The translations under genes and the position numbers were made by a program. The notes under the pieces were generated by a model. That model saw nothing but the letters and a program-made list of their open reading frames with translations, made no database searches and was not told where the DNA came from. Positions 14,801 to 24,583 of a DNA stretch of 64,000 nt are shown piece after piece; position 1 is the stretch's first letter, and every line of letters begins with the position of its first letter. The DNA is taken from the NCBI RefSeq assembly GCF_905220415.1, contig NC_059568.1:12276001-12340000 (forward strand). Reading direction: 5' to 3'. The DNA comes from Colias croceus. Lineage: Eukaryota; Arthropoda; Insecta; Lepidoptera; Pieridae.

Positions 14801-17800
14801 TCAACGTCATTTTTCATTCGTCATTCGGACAATGCTAAACGCGTAAAGTTTAAACTTTAAGTTCTTTTTATTTAGCTGAGCCGTTTTATTTTTATTTGTT
14901 GTATAAATTTCTATAGTTTTTTTCTTTAACGAAGGAATAATCTCATGACAATAAGAACAGAACAAAAAATAATGTGTGAAATTGGTTTGGGTGGACCTTT
15001 TCACACATGATGCCGTGACTAAGGGAAATAGGGATAACTTGTAAATAGGTTTTTTGTTTTAGTAGTTTTTGTGAGAATACGGAACATGGTGGCCAATTTT
15101 GAAAGTTTTTTTATTAGTGTCTTAGGGTAACTATTTTAATATATTCAATAAAGTTAGGCAAACTTTAGTTCGACTTTATAGTAACTAACTAGTTAGGTAC
15201 ATACTTAAAAAAAAATGATCATCGACTCGATGTAAGTACTCAGTGTTTCGTAGGTACCTATAGCTAATAGCAATGAAAAAAACAATGCAAAAATTTATAC
15301 TCCAAAATACATATTACATAATTATGATCATAATATAGTTAATCCGTTGCGAATTAATTAATATCTTAATTATGGTACTTATTAAAATATTGTAAAACGA
15401 AGTCTGCCTTTACTAGATATAATTATTATTGTTACCGATCTCACTAAAATCCTCAATTTCATTACAACGCGCTGTGGAGTTAAATTATAAAAGTAATCTC
15501 AGTTTGCAATTCGTAAGGAACTGAACGTGAAGAGTTTCAAAAAGTTCACAACATTGTAAAAGTTAACTATTCATCTAAAAAAGTCTTTAAAACGTACGAG
15601 CAACAGACACAGCATATTAACATTTTCCGAGGTCCAGAAAACTACAATTTTAAATTAAAAAAAATCGAGAACAGTAGTTTTACCCGAAATTTTCGCCACT
15701 GCGGACATAATTGGTTCAATTTTAATAACGATCCAACAGCGGGAGTGTCGAAAATTGTACAAAACATCACACGTAATTGTTGTTAGTATGAAAATATGTG
15801 TATGAAGTTCCCATCCCGACTGTAGTACATCTCTCCATTTTTGTTACTATGTATCTACTCGTAAAGTTTAGCTATTAGGATTGCTTTTCTACTACATACT
15901 ATTTTTACTTTCCTTCAGCGTACAAATCTTCATAAAATTTAAAGAAGGCGCTCTGACCAGAAATTTTACGCATACTTAAAATTTAAATGCTTGAACTTCT
16001 CATATTTCAATGCACAATAACCGTTTCCGCGTAAATCTTTGAAGAAATTCTAAAACTCTTGTCCATTTCCCGTCCGTGGTCGGAAAATATTTTAAAGAAA
16101 TTTCAAATATAATTCTAGCCTAAGTTCTAGAAAAACATCGACTTTTACGCATTACTAAAACCTTTACTTTGTTTCAAAGTAAACTTTGATCCTTTTCCTC
16201 AAAAAAAGTTCATAGAATATCCAAAAATCTTATCCTGGATATCGCATTTCAGACGATCTATTCAGGAAACACTTTTAAGAAAATAAAGTTCAAAACTACG
16301 TGCAAACTTATACATTTGTTGACTTTTGCGTATACCTCAACGCTTCTAATAAATTATGATGATGAGTATAAATTGTTGCTTTTTAAGAGGAGGCTCCCTA
16401 ACATAATACCCTCCCTAACTAATACCGCTACAGTGCTAGACGCTAACACAGCTGTAATAAAGTTGAATATCGCGTGCGCTCTTTGATCGCGTTCGAGCTC
16501 AAAACTAAATCTCGTAAATCTCAATTCTTACTTCGTTTATAACTAAAGCAATAATTGATCTAGAAAAAAATATCTTGGGATTCGATAGTAAAGTATATTT
16601 TCTAATTTCTTACTGTCAACATTTATTTTAGACATAAAGTCCAAGTAAATCTTTTAAAAATGTAATAATCCTTAAAAAAGGCATAGTTACTTTTTGAATA
16701 AAAAATGAATCGAGTGAAAATGTTACACAACGTTATAATTTGCATTACAAAAAAAAGTTTGTAGAATTTAAAACAACTGGTCCAAAACATATTTCACGAA
16801 ATCTGCGGTGATTCCTACAGGTAAACATAGATTTTCACATATAATGATCCTATGCACTTCAACTTTCCCACTTTCCCCGGTTACTAATAAAGTTTGTAGA
16901 ATTTCCATAATCTTCATTTTAAAAGTCTTCTTCTTATTCACATTGTCCCTCCAAAAATCTTAAAACAACTTCCAAAAATGTTGTGCGTATCGTGTTCCAG
17001 ACTCTCTGCCCAGCGCCCGCTAGATACCGGACAGTGCCCGCGCCGCAGCCTGGCGGTGGAAAACAAATGATCTGCTATTCTGAGAAGGTATTTTCTATGT
17101 GATAATTTTTTTTTCGTTCATGTTTTTTTTTTGGTAATTTTTGTGTGTTGTGTATTTTTTTTGAACTAACTAATTCTGATTTAATTCGATCGTGAAAAGT
17201 TTACAATTAATATCTATGTAAAAGTAAAAACTTGTAAAAATTACAAATCGCTATCGGCATCAATTTGTCCAATTCGTTAGTTTTCGTACAACTGCTGTAA
17301 AACTTTTTCTGTTTAATAAAAAAAATATGTTCTTTATTCTACTTCAAAATTACAATAAAAACAAATTAAGTACCTCCCGAAAAAGTTTAAAAAGTTGGTA
17401 GTCGGTTACCATGTTTATTCACAAAGTGTACTTAACAAATAATAAAAACCATAACATAAACTCGAATGTAGTTAAAATGTCCTAACAATTCGAATATAAA
17501 CCAAACATGACCAATAAAGTGTAAAATTTTCACCAAAAAACAAATCGCAAAACTTTGTAAACGTCGCAAAAAAGATCGCGCAAAAGTTCGTAAAACGCTC
17601 AAAACTTATTAATTTCCATTACATTCCATGTATTCCACTCATAAAAGTCATAAAGAAACCAAAAATGACGATATAACTCGCAAAATAATTTTTTCCGCAA
17701 AGTGTTTACAACTTTAAAAAAGTTTACTATTATCGTAAAGTTCAATGAACTCAAAACTTTCACCACGTGTTGCGACGGCGCACTAACTTCCCGAGCACGT

Positions 17801-20747
17801 GGGTCTATTTATAGCCCACTATTTATAGCACCACCCATCACCCCCTCAATATATTTACTGGTGCAACTAACGTCATCTATATTGACTGAGAGAGAAAATT
17901 TTCAGCGAACCTAGCACAGCCTTCAGTCCTTGCAAACTGTATCCTAGGATGCACTTTACTACGAGCCGCCTAGATGGCGTTCTGTTTGGTCCTCGATGCA
18001 AATATCGCCACTACGTATTACATACTTTAAAACATAGAATGCACTCAAATCAATCTGTTACATTTCAAGTTTAATCATCAATTGGCAATATATTAGGTAT
18101 AATTAAAAATATCATTTAGTGAGCTTTTTTATAGCTAAAAATATGTTAAAAAATCAATAGTATTAAATGCTAAACGTTGTGGAATTTTATTCGCTTTCAA
18201 AGCTCATTATTTTTTTTAATCATTTACAAAAATTAGTTGTATATTAATAAAATTACACACTGAAAATGAATAAAAAAACAAGAAGCATTTTTAAATTCTT
18301 AATGTTAAATTTGCAAATACCAATGGGCAATGTTGTATGATGATAGTTTAGTTGATGATATTAGATTATATTTATAATATAGTTGATTCGTTCTATTTAT
18401 TATAACATTTTTGTTTTATTCATCGCATTTTTATTGAAATTAAAGCCATTAAGTAATGTATCATTAGAATAAAGTAATTAGGACATTTAATATCATTTTA
18501 ATTTCTATGATTATCGTATCCTATCAATTAAATTTAAAAATAGCGTTTATCAAATTCTTCATTTAACACATAATATATAAGAGTTAATTATAGGTTATAA
18601 AATAACAATTATAATAATTATTAATTATGCATTATTGTTATATCACTAGCATTTATTTTTTTATAAATAACTAGATAAAATAAATCACATAGAATTATTA
18701 AATTGATTCCAGCTATCAAATTTAATTGAATATAATACTTTTTATCATGATCAGCCCGTCTACGTTCCCAACGTGAAACACGGGTCTCCCGTAAGGGATA
18801 GATTTTGTGACGATCCAATTCAAGTCGATTTTCATATTCTATTTCTCATAAGGTTGCTTAACTTATTATTTTTGTACACATTATTTGTAAAGTTTTAACC
18901 TAGAGATAGTTAAATCAACGTTTTTTAATCCATAATTTCAAATCATGAGTTAAGAAACACATTCTTTGTTACACATTCTTTTTAGAGTTTTTAACCCTTC
19001 TGTGAGAGATAATTTGTTTTTTAATCCATAATTGCGTGAATTATGAGTGGCTTAAGAAAAAGTTATACATTCTTTGTAAAGTTTTTAACATAGAGATAAA
19101 TAAAAAATTAATAATCCATAATTGCCTGAATTATGAGTGGGTTAAGAAAACTTGGTTCCCGGGTGTAGGTGCCGCCGCCGCTGTACCAGCCGGCGCCGGG
19201 GTCCCCGTCCCGCGCGCGCACCGCCCCGGAGGGCGCGCCATCGGTAAATGCCCCCAGTGCTACTTCGCCAATGGCCGTACCACCAAACCCTATATATTAT
19301 GCCATGAATGTCTGATAGGAATAGGTGAGGCGCATTTGTTCTACGGTTGCCACCTACGCCGTGGATGGACGCTCACGGCTTTGGGTAGTATAGTTTAGAG
19401 CTAGAATATATAATGATCTCTTAGAAGTATTATTTCAAATACTATACATAGGGTTTGTTCAGGGGGGTCACTTTGGTGAACTGTCAACACTGAATTATGT
19501 ATACTGATAATTTTCAGCGTAGAATATGACAGAGTCATTGACTATAATTTAGTTCAGCTTTAGGGAGGTCACTTCTGATCAAGTTCTTTCGTTTAAAGCA
19601 GTATAATTTCTAGTGTGGAATATGATTGAGTCATTAATTATATTCAGTATTATCATTTAGTTCAGGTTCAGGTGGGTCACTTTGGTGACTTAAAACCGTA
19701 TAATTTCTAGAGTGGAATATGATAGTCATTAATTATAATTTAGTTCAGATTCAGGTGGGTCACTTTGGTGACTTACAGCAGTATTATTTCTATAGTGGAA
19801 TATGACAGAGCCTATAATTAATTATTTAGTTCAGGTTAAGGTGGGTCACTTTGGTGACTTACAGCAGTATAATTTCTATAGTGAAATATGACAGAGCCAT
19901 TAATTATAATTTAGTTCAGGTTCAGGTGGGTCACTTTGGTGACTTACAGCAGTATAATTTCTATAGTGAAATATGACAGAGCCATTAATTATAATTTAGT
20001 TCAGGTTCAGGTGGGTCACTTTGGTGACTTACAGCAGTATTATTTCTATAGTGGAATATGACAGAGCCTATAATTAATTATTTAGTTCAGGTTAAGGTGG
20101 GTCACTTTGGTGACTTACAGCAGTATTATTTCTATAGTGGAATATGACAGAGCCTATAATTAATTATTTAGTTCAGGTAAAGGTGGGTCACTTTGGTGAC
20201 TTACAGCAGTATAATTTCTATAGTGAAATATGACAGAGCCATTAATTATAATTTAGTTCAGGTTCAGGTGGGTCACTTTGGTGACTTACAGCAGTATAAT
20301 TTCTATAGTGAAATATGACAGAGCCATTAATTATAATTTAGTTCAGGTTCAGGTGGGTCACTTTGGTGACTTACAGCAGTATTATTTCCAGTGTGAAAAA
20401 TGATAGAAGTCGATTCGTACTGTCACTTATATTTTTGCTTGGAAAATTCATTTGTTCAAGTCCAAAGAGTAGCTGCTGTGATAGATTGCAAAGATATGAT
20501 TATGACAAATAGTAAATTACTTATAATAAACTCTAATATTAAGTATATTTTAATAGTGTTTACAGCATAAAAAGAAAGGTGGCAACCCGATAAAACCCTT
20601 TAAAAGCCTCTAATGCATGGTATGTCCCTTAGTAGCCGGGAAATACCCTATCGCTTCTTTACTATTTTATTTTGATTACTAACTGATTTTACATAAACTA
20701 TTTATATGTTTCAGATAACTGGGTCGAATCTGAATCTCAGGAACTAA
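2720..20747 (+). CDS. Unnamed multi-exon gene, C-terminal eight coding exons (Gln/Pro/Tyr/Ser-rich tail)
   Basis: Eight exons, each with an AG acceptor and, where needed, a GT donor: 2720-2845, 4552-4786, 9716-9901, 11127-11317, 14459-14574, 17001-17087, 19169-19243 and 20715-20747. Together they make 1,049 nt: two bases of an incoming split codon plus 349 codons including the stop. All seven junction phases agree, which random ORFs would not do. The 348-residue product starts with an Asp-rich patch (DDDSLAAF), then an Arg-rich segment (TERLRQRYG) and an acidic SSDDEHDDYG. A possible short helix follows (KQQLGASDDMLQQMQ), then long Gln, Pro, Tyr, Ser and His-rich sequence. I see no catalytic motif or transmembrane span. 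It looks like the disordered tail of a larger scaffold or signalling protein whose domains are encoded upstream of the window. I do not recognise the family. Exons are GC-rich against AT-rich introns. Confidence 0.75.
2846..4551 (+). other. Intron, nothing recognised
   Basis: AT-rich intron between the first two visible exons. I see no repeat or RNA gene. A short minus-strand open frame near 3.5-3.7 kb has no recognisable motif. Confidence 0.5.
4552..4786 (+). CDS. Exon 2 visible of the unnamed gene
   Basis: Acceptor GTATAG before 4552; donor GTAAGT at 4787. It has 77 full codons plus two bases on each side. It encodes a basic start (FHRRPAVRGIAVKQQ), a Met/Gln-rich run and a Ser/Thr/Pro-rich end (QPTPSSTPMQMPS). 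Confidence 0.8.
4787..9715 (+). other. Long intron with one degenerate repeat fragment
   Basis: About 4.9 kb of AT-rich sequence. The only repeat I recognise is the fragment at 8571-8690. Short open frames on either strand (5.7-5.9, 6.4-6.7, 8.3-8.5 kb) lack motifs. Confidence 0.5.
8571..8690 (+). repeat. Degenerate lepidopteran retroposon fragment (RTE/SINE-like)
   Basis: It begins ACTAGCTTACCGCCCGCTGC and carries CTTCGCCCGC, the head of a short interspersed family common in Lepidoptera. A better copy lies at 30024-30227. Only about 120 bp are recognisable. Confidence 0.5.
9716..9901 (+). CDS. Exon 3 visible of the unnamed gene
   Basis: Acceptor CCTTTCAG before 9716; donor GTGAGT at 9902. 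It carries one incoming base, 61 codons and two outgoing bases. It encodes a Gln/His/Tyr-rich stretch with a short polyQ (HRQQQQQENMYRNC). Confidence 0.8.
9902..11126 (+). other. Intron containing a tRNA-derived SINE
   Basis: AT-rich intron. Apart from the SINE at about 10587-10755 I see nothing, including in the region 10.0-10.4 kb. Confidence 0.5.
10587..10755 (+). repeat. tRNA-derived SINE
   Basis: A box-A-like motif (TGGTTCAGTGGT, near 10599) and a box B (GGTTCGAGACC, near 10644) are spaced as in a tRNA-type RNA polymerase III promoter. The unit ends in a short TGA repeat near 10735. This organisation is typical of insect tRNA-derived SINEs. It is unlikely to be a functional tRNA gene because the arms do not form a clean cloverleaf. 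Confidence 0.65.
11127..11317 (+). CDS. Exon 4 visible of the unnamed gene
   Basis: Acceptor TTCCAG before 11127; donor GTGAGT at 11318. It has one incoming base, 63 codons and one outgoing base. It encodes a Ser-rich block (SDSSQELYSSQTSSEQTS), an Arg/Pro block and a Tyr/His block (SSHYHYQHEYNQHW). Confidence 0.8.
11928..12340. mobile_element. MITE with mariner-like ends
   Basis: The terminal inverted repeats read TACAGGGTGTCCCAC at the left and GTGGGACATCCTGTA at the right, with matching inner TATACTAA motifs and TA at both borders. CAGGGTGTCCCA-type ends are seen in mariner-type elements. The interior has a 62-codon frame with no transposase motif, so it is non-autonomous. A fragment with the same terminus lies near 46640-46700. 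Confidence 0.6.
12360..12870. mobile_element. MITE with ~35-bp inverted ends, unnamed family
   Basis: The left end CTATAGTAGAGCC, followed by AATAGGCAACATTTGAC, is mirrored at the right by GTCAAATGTTGCCTATT and GGCTCGACTATAG. About 511 bp, AT-rich, with no coding interior. It starts only about 20 bp after the previous MITE. Confidence 0.6.
13579..13645. repeat. Perfect AT-rich hairpin
   Basis: AAATCATAAATTTCATTACT and its continuation are repeated as the reverse complement after a loop of about 9 nt. The stem is close to 29 bp with no obvious mismatch. It could be a MITE remnant or a small-RNA precursor. Confidence 0.55.
14459..14574 (+). CDS. Exon 5 visible of the unnamed gene
   Basis: Acceptor CTATAG before 14459; donor GTGAGT at 14575. 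Two incoming bases and 38 codons, ending in phase 0. It encodes GRMQQPYYQQQSRSG and a Pro/Gln/Ala stretch (TPQPAAPQPQ). Confidence 0.8.
14575..17000 (+). other. Intron with a CT microsatellite, otherwise unremarkable
   Basis: A CT-rich simple repeat lies at about 14676-14704. From 15.4 to 17.0 kb the sequence is AT-rich with loosely recurring phrases such as AGTTTGTAGAATTT. I cannot define a repeat unit. Confidence 0.45.
17001..17087 (+). CDS. Exon 6 visible of the unnamed gene
   Basis: Acceptor GTTCCAG before 17001; donor GTATTT at 17088. It is exactly 29 codons in phase 0 and encodes TLCPAPARYRTVPAP, then a Gly-rich turn and KQMICYSEK. As a phase-0 cassette it could be skipped without a frame change. 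Confidence 0.75.
17088..19168 (+). other. Intron with a promoter-like E-box/TATA cluster
   Basis: AT-rich intron. The only notable site is the E-box pair with TATA-like boxes at 17764-17829. The rest (17.9-19.1 kb) holds nothing I recognise. Confidence 0.45.
17764..17829 (+). promoter_or_regulatory. Two CACGTG E-boxes followed by two TATA-like boxes
   Basis: CACGTG occurs at 17764-17769 and 17796-17801. CTATTTATAG occurs twice, near 17805-17814 and 17820-17829. Paired E-boxes bind bHLH factors such as CLOCK/CYCLE or Myc. With the TATA-like repeats they could form an internal promoter for exons 7-8. Function is inferred from motifs only. Confidence 0.3.
19169..19243 (+). CDS. Exon 7 visible of the unnamed gene
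   Basis: Acceptor GGTGTAG before 19169; donor GTAAAT at 19244. It is 25 codons in phase 0, very GC-rich, encoding VPPPLYQPAPGSPSRARTAP and a few more residues. Like exon 6 it is a frame-neutral cassette. The weak donor makes it slightly less certain than its neighbours. Confidence 0.65.
19244..20714 (+). other. Intron filled mainly by an ~86-bp satellite
   Basis: About 950 bp of this intron are the tandem array at 19455-20406. The remainder, up to the TTTCAG acceptor, holds nothing recognisable. Confidence 0.55.
19455..20406. repeat. ~86-bp tandem satellite, about 11 copies
   Basis: The unit recurs every ~86 bp. Each carries TTTAGTTCAGGTTCAGGTGG, then GTCACTTTGGTGAC (a 5-bp inverted repeat with a 4-bp spacer), ACAGCAGTATAATTTC and ATATGACAGAG. 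Inner copies are nearly identical in an alternating pattern that suggests higher-order duplication; the outer copies are diverged, as expected for an array maintained by unequal exchange. Confidence 0.85.
20715..20747 (+). CDS. Last coding exon of the unnamed gene, with stop
   Basis: Acceptor TGTTTCAG before 20715. In the phase set by exons 6 and 7 it reads ITGSNLNLRN and stops at TAA 20745-20747. Another frame of the same stretch stays open for 25 codons (ending in KKNLI). Use of that frame would need a different upstream splice, so the short ending is preferred. Confidence 0.6.
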   Translation: MTGSNLNLRN

Positions 20748-23700
20748 ACCAGAAGCTTCAAGCTGAAGAACAAGTCAAGAAGAACCTCATATAATTGTTT
20801 CTACAACGCCTAAGCTTGTAATAATTTTATCTACACAAAATTGCAAAAAACAGGCCAAGGAAGACTTATATTATATTTATATAGGACTTGACTAGAAACT
20901 ATTTTACTCTGAAATGTAAAGAATTACTGCAACCGGATGAGTGATAACAAACTTAAAATACTCCCTGAAATTTTTTAAATGTCGTCTGTTAGCTACTCTA
21001 AGAAATTATTGTCTCAATATATTTAGCTTCTGATAAAACATTGTCATGACGAATATCTGTTGGATTATTGAGGCTCTTTCCCCACTAAGGAATATTTAAT
21101 TAATGTCGTGATCAAATGTCCCATATTTTATAGCCAAAGATAATTATGTAGTCTATACTAAATGATAAATATTTTTTGTAAATATTTATCATCTTTGTCG
21201 GTTCTTCCAATTATAGATGTTAGCGTTGTAGAGTTGTCACAATAAATAAATAAATATATTGCCTCGATAAAAACGTTCGAGCGTTTGAATCTTGGCCAGA
21301 ACCATTTCTTTAACTTAAATTTTCAATTCAGGCGCGGTTCAAGTTTTTCCCGGTAATGTTAAGAAAAAATATAAGAGTGTATTATTTGTTAACAAGCATT
21401 TTCAAGCATAAAATGGCAACTGTGGAGTAAATAGATAATTAAAACTATTTTAAAAGCCGAAATAACGTTTGGGGCGGTATTTAAAGATGATATTTGATCA
21501 GTATTATTGTCAAAGTACTGTAAATTCGTTTTCCTACCTTTTGTGTTAATATATTATTATAATTTGTATGTGTTTAAGATAAAATATGCACATTTACCAG
21601 TGTTCTAGTCCCATATTACAAGGTTTACTAGTTTACAAACTTGATGGGCGATGGCTTTATATCTAATATCTGGGAGCTTAATGTTTATTATTTAATTTAT
21701 TTGTTATTATTTTGTTTATGTTACAAAATGAATGTTTCTAAGCACCAGTGGTAAACGCGTGGGCGTAGAATAGACAGGGCATGGGTTCGTTTTCTGCAAG
21801 AGGTTAAAAATGTCTCGATCAGATTATTGATCTGTTACATAGTCGTGAAATGCCTGTGATTTTAAAAAACAAATAGGGACTTCAATTATACTGGTTTTGT
21901 CACAGGAAAAAACAAATATATCTGAATATTTTTTCTCACTCGCGCTTATTAAAAATCTTCCATAACCAATTCATTTCTATACCTCGTTGCCCTTCCGTTA
22001 ATAGAGCTATAATCAGGCCTATATAGATAATATCTATCTATTGTTAATTAATATTAATATTGTATTAATTAATTAAATATTAATATTAATTATAAAATTA
22101 TATTAGTATTATAAATATCGTTTAGTACTTAAGTTTATTGTGATCAGCTCATTAATTCATGGAGCCAAATATTTTATACCAAATGTATAGTGCCAAAGTA
22201 TTCATAGTTCGTGCTTCAAACGGCCTAGAACAAATTAGAAAATTATTTTAATTAAATATTAAATACATTAAAAGGGAAAACGCACATAGTGAATTATCGG
22301 TCAATTGGTTTTCGGTTATAACAGTGGTATAGACTGAATTGTTTGATATTCTAGTTATGATAAGTAAAAGTGTTCCAATCAATTAGTCGGAATAGATAGA
22401 AATACTACGTAAGTCGGACTTTTCGGAAATATTATTTTTTCAGATAAAAGTAATATTATTTGTATTACTTATTTTCAATATTGGTTTCTAATATCTATGT
22501 TTTTAAATGTTTGGTCTAATTTATTACTTGATTAATGAATAATAAAAATGATAGTCTGTAATGAAAAATGATTTTGTTTTGGAGCCTGTGCAAAATGCGA
22601 AGTTGTGTTTTTATAATCTTTAGCGCCAATCACAATGCCATGCAAAAGTTGTAAAGATTCCTAGTATTAATAATTCGGCTGATAATAATTTCTACAAAAT
22701 TTAAGTAAACATATTCTCGTGATCATAATTATTAGCAACGCATTATTACAGAAAACTCTTACTTCAAATAAATTGGGCTGATCAAAAATACATATTATAA
22801 GTAAGTAATTCAAAATGTGATTTTATTATTCGCACAATAATTATTATCATTTAAATTGAGGCTCACAGTCTTTAAAATACTAAATACTATTTATTATCGC
22901 CTATGGCTCAAAGAATATTAAATTTACTTTACGATATCTATTCATATCCGCAAATCTAATAATAAAATTATATTATTATATGTATATCGTAAATTTAAAA
23001 AATGTTACGTGTTAGAAAAATAAAATTGGTCAATGTGATTTATGCTGTATCTAAAATCTAAAAAAATGTTTTAAATTTTATAGCCAGAGGCAATATCAAA
23101 ATTTTAAATTTATCGTTACTGTAACGAATTTTCAGATTTCTTCCTCTATTTATTAGATTATTTTCAAACATATTAGACAATGTATAGATCATCTTACACG
23201 AGGGACTGACAGAGGTTTTTTTAAAAGCTGTTCATTTTTTGCCCGTGAAATTGTGCATCGAAGCATTTTCAGTGTGCAACTACACTAAGAATATAGGATA
23301 CCTATAGGCCAATTCTGCAAAATGAAAACTGGAAATGAAAAGCGAGTTTTTCAGCTATGTTATATACTCTAGTCCAGAAATGTTAGTATATGACTATATA
23401 TATTATATTAGCCTGTTATGTATGTTACCAACATGCATAGTGAATTCCATAGTTTTTAGTCAAAATACGCATGTTACGTTTTCATAAATGTGCAATTAAG
23501 CGGTTAGATATTTTATTTTGTAAATGCTGTAAATATTTAGAAAAGGTCTGTAAATAAACGAATAGAGGACAGGTTAACATACGTATTTGTAATCGATAAT
23601 GTATTTTGTGCGTCGATAGAAACCAAATATTAGAATAAGGGGTGTACGTGTAATGGAACAGTATTAGTAAGGGTAAATAAGGGATTTTAACGTGTGTAGT

Positions 23701-24583
23701 TACGTACATGCCGTAGCTACTAGGAAAGGCGTCCGTCCATCTGTTCGTTCTTCAACACGGCTTCTTCCCAGCACTTGAATCTCGATGTTTGATAAGACTG
23801 AGCTTGTTGAATTGAAGCCTGTAGCTACGGTAATGCTCGACTTGTAAGCAAAAAGCGCCACGATGCGGACTATCTAGGTACTAACGGACAGAAAATTAAA
23901 AAGAAATACAGTTGTGGCGCTAATTTTTTAAATAAATATCCTCTTAAGTTTTGAGGTCTCCTAACCAAATTTATTTCTGTACTGTTGATTTTTAGTTTTT
24001 GTTAAAATTTTGTTAACATGTAACGGGTTTTTCATACAGTAATTGTAAGTATTTGTTGTTATATATTGTATCATAACGTCGCTATAACACACGTGTGTAC
24101 ATTAAAAAAATATGGTTAATAAATTAAAAGTAAAACGTTATGAAACATTATGCCATAACAATAAAAGTATTATTCTCTTTTTTAGTATGTACCTATATCG
24201 TATGATTTAAATATCTAATTCATTATAAACTTGTGATATTGTTTTGCTGCGTGGCAGTTTTAGTTAATAATATCTTTATAATTTTAAATAAAATAATATT
24301 TAATAGAAATACCTATGTAAATTGTTTCCAGTATACTAGTGTCATATTTTCAACACAATCCGTTGAATCGTTGTTATATTTTAGTTCAAATAAATCGTAT
24401 CAATGTTAAACATACATTGCAATGATATATCATATATTGTATTAGTAAGATGTATGCGCTGTTGAGATGTTTACAGCTATCGAAGTTGTTAATATTAATA
24501 ATACGGTAATAGAATTTCTATAAATGTGGAATATATGAGCATTAAAGTTTCAGACCAAAACCAAATAATACACACTTCGGTAA
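20748..24583 (+). other. Probable 3' UTR, then intergenic sequence
   Basis: Overlapping AATAAA polyadenylation signals lie at about 21240-21256, making a ~0.5-kb 3' UTR plausible; further A-rich signals follow. A small AT hairpin (GATAAATATT...AATATTTATC) lies near 21165-21190. Beyond that I see no gene or recognised repeat. Confidence 0.4.

Noticed and set aside
19036..19398. 120-codon frame overlapping exon 7
   Set aside because: It is in a different frame from the phase-consistent chain and runs through the intron; the GC-rich exon lowers stop frequency by chance.
19455..20406. CRISPR-like array from regular spacing
   Set aside because: The genome is an insect's, there are no unique spacers, and whole units repeat in tandem: a satellite.
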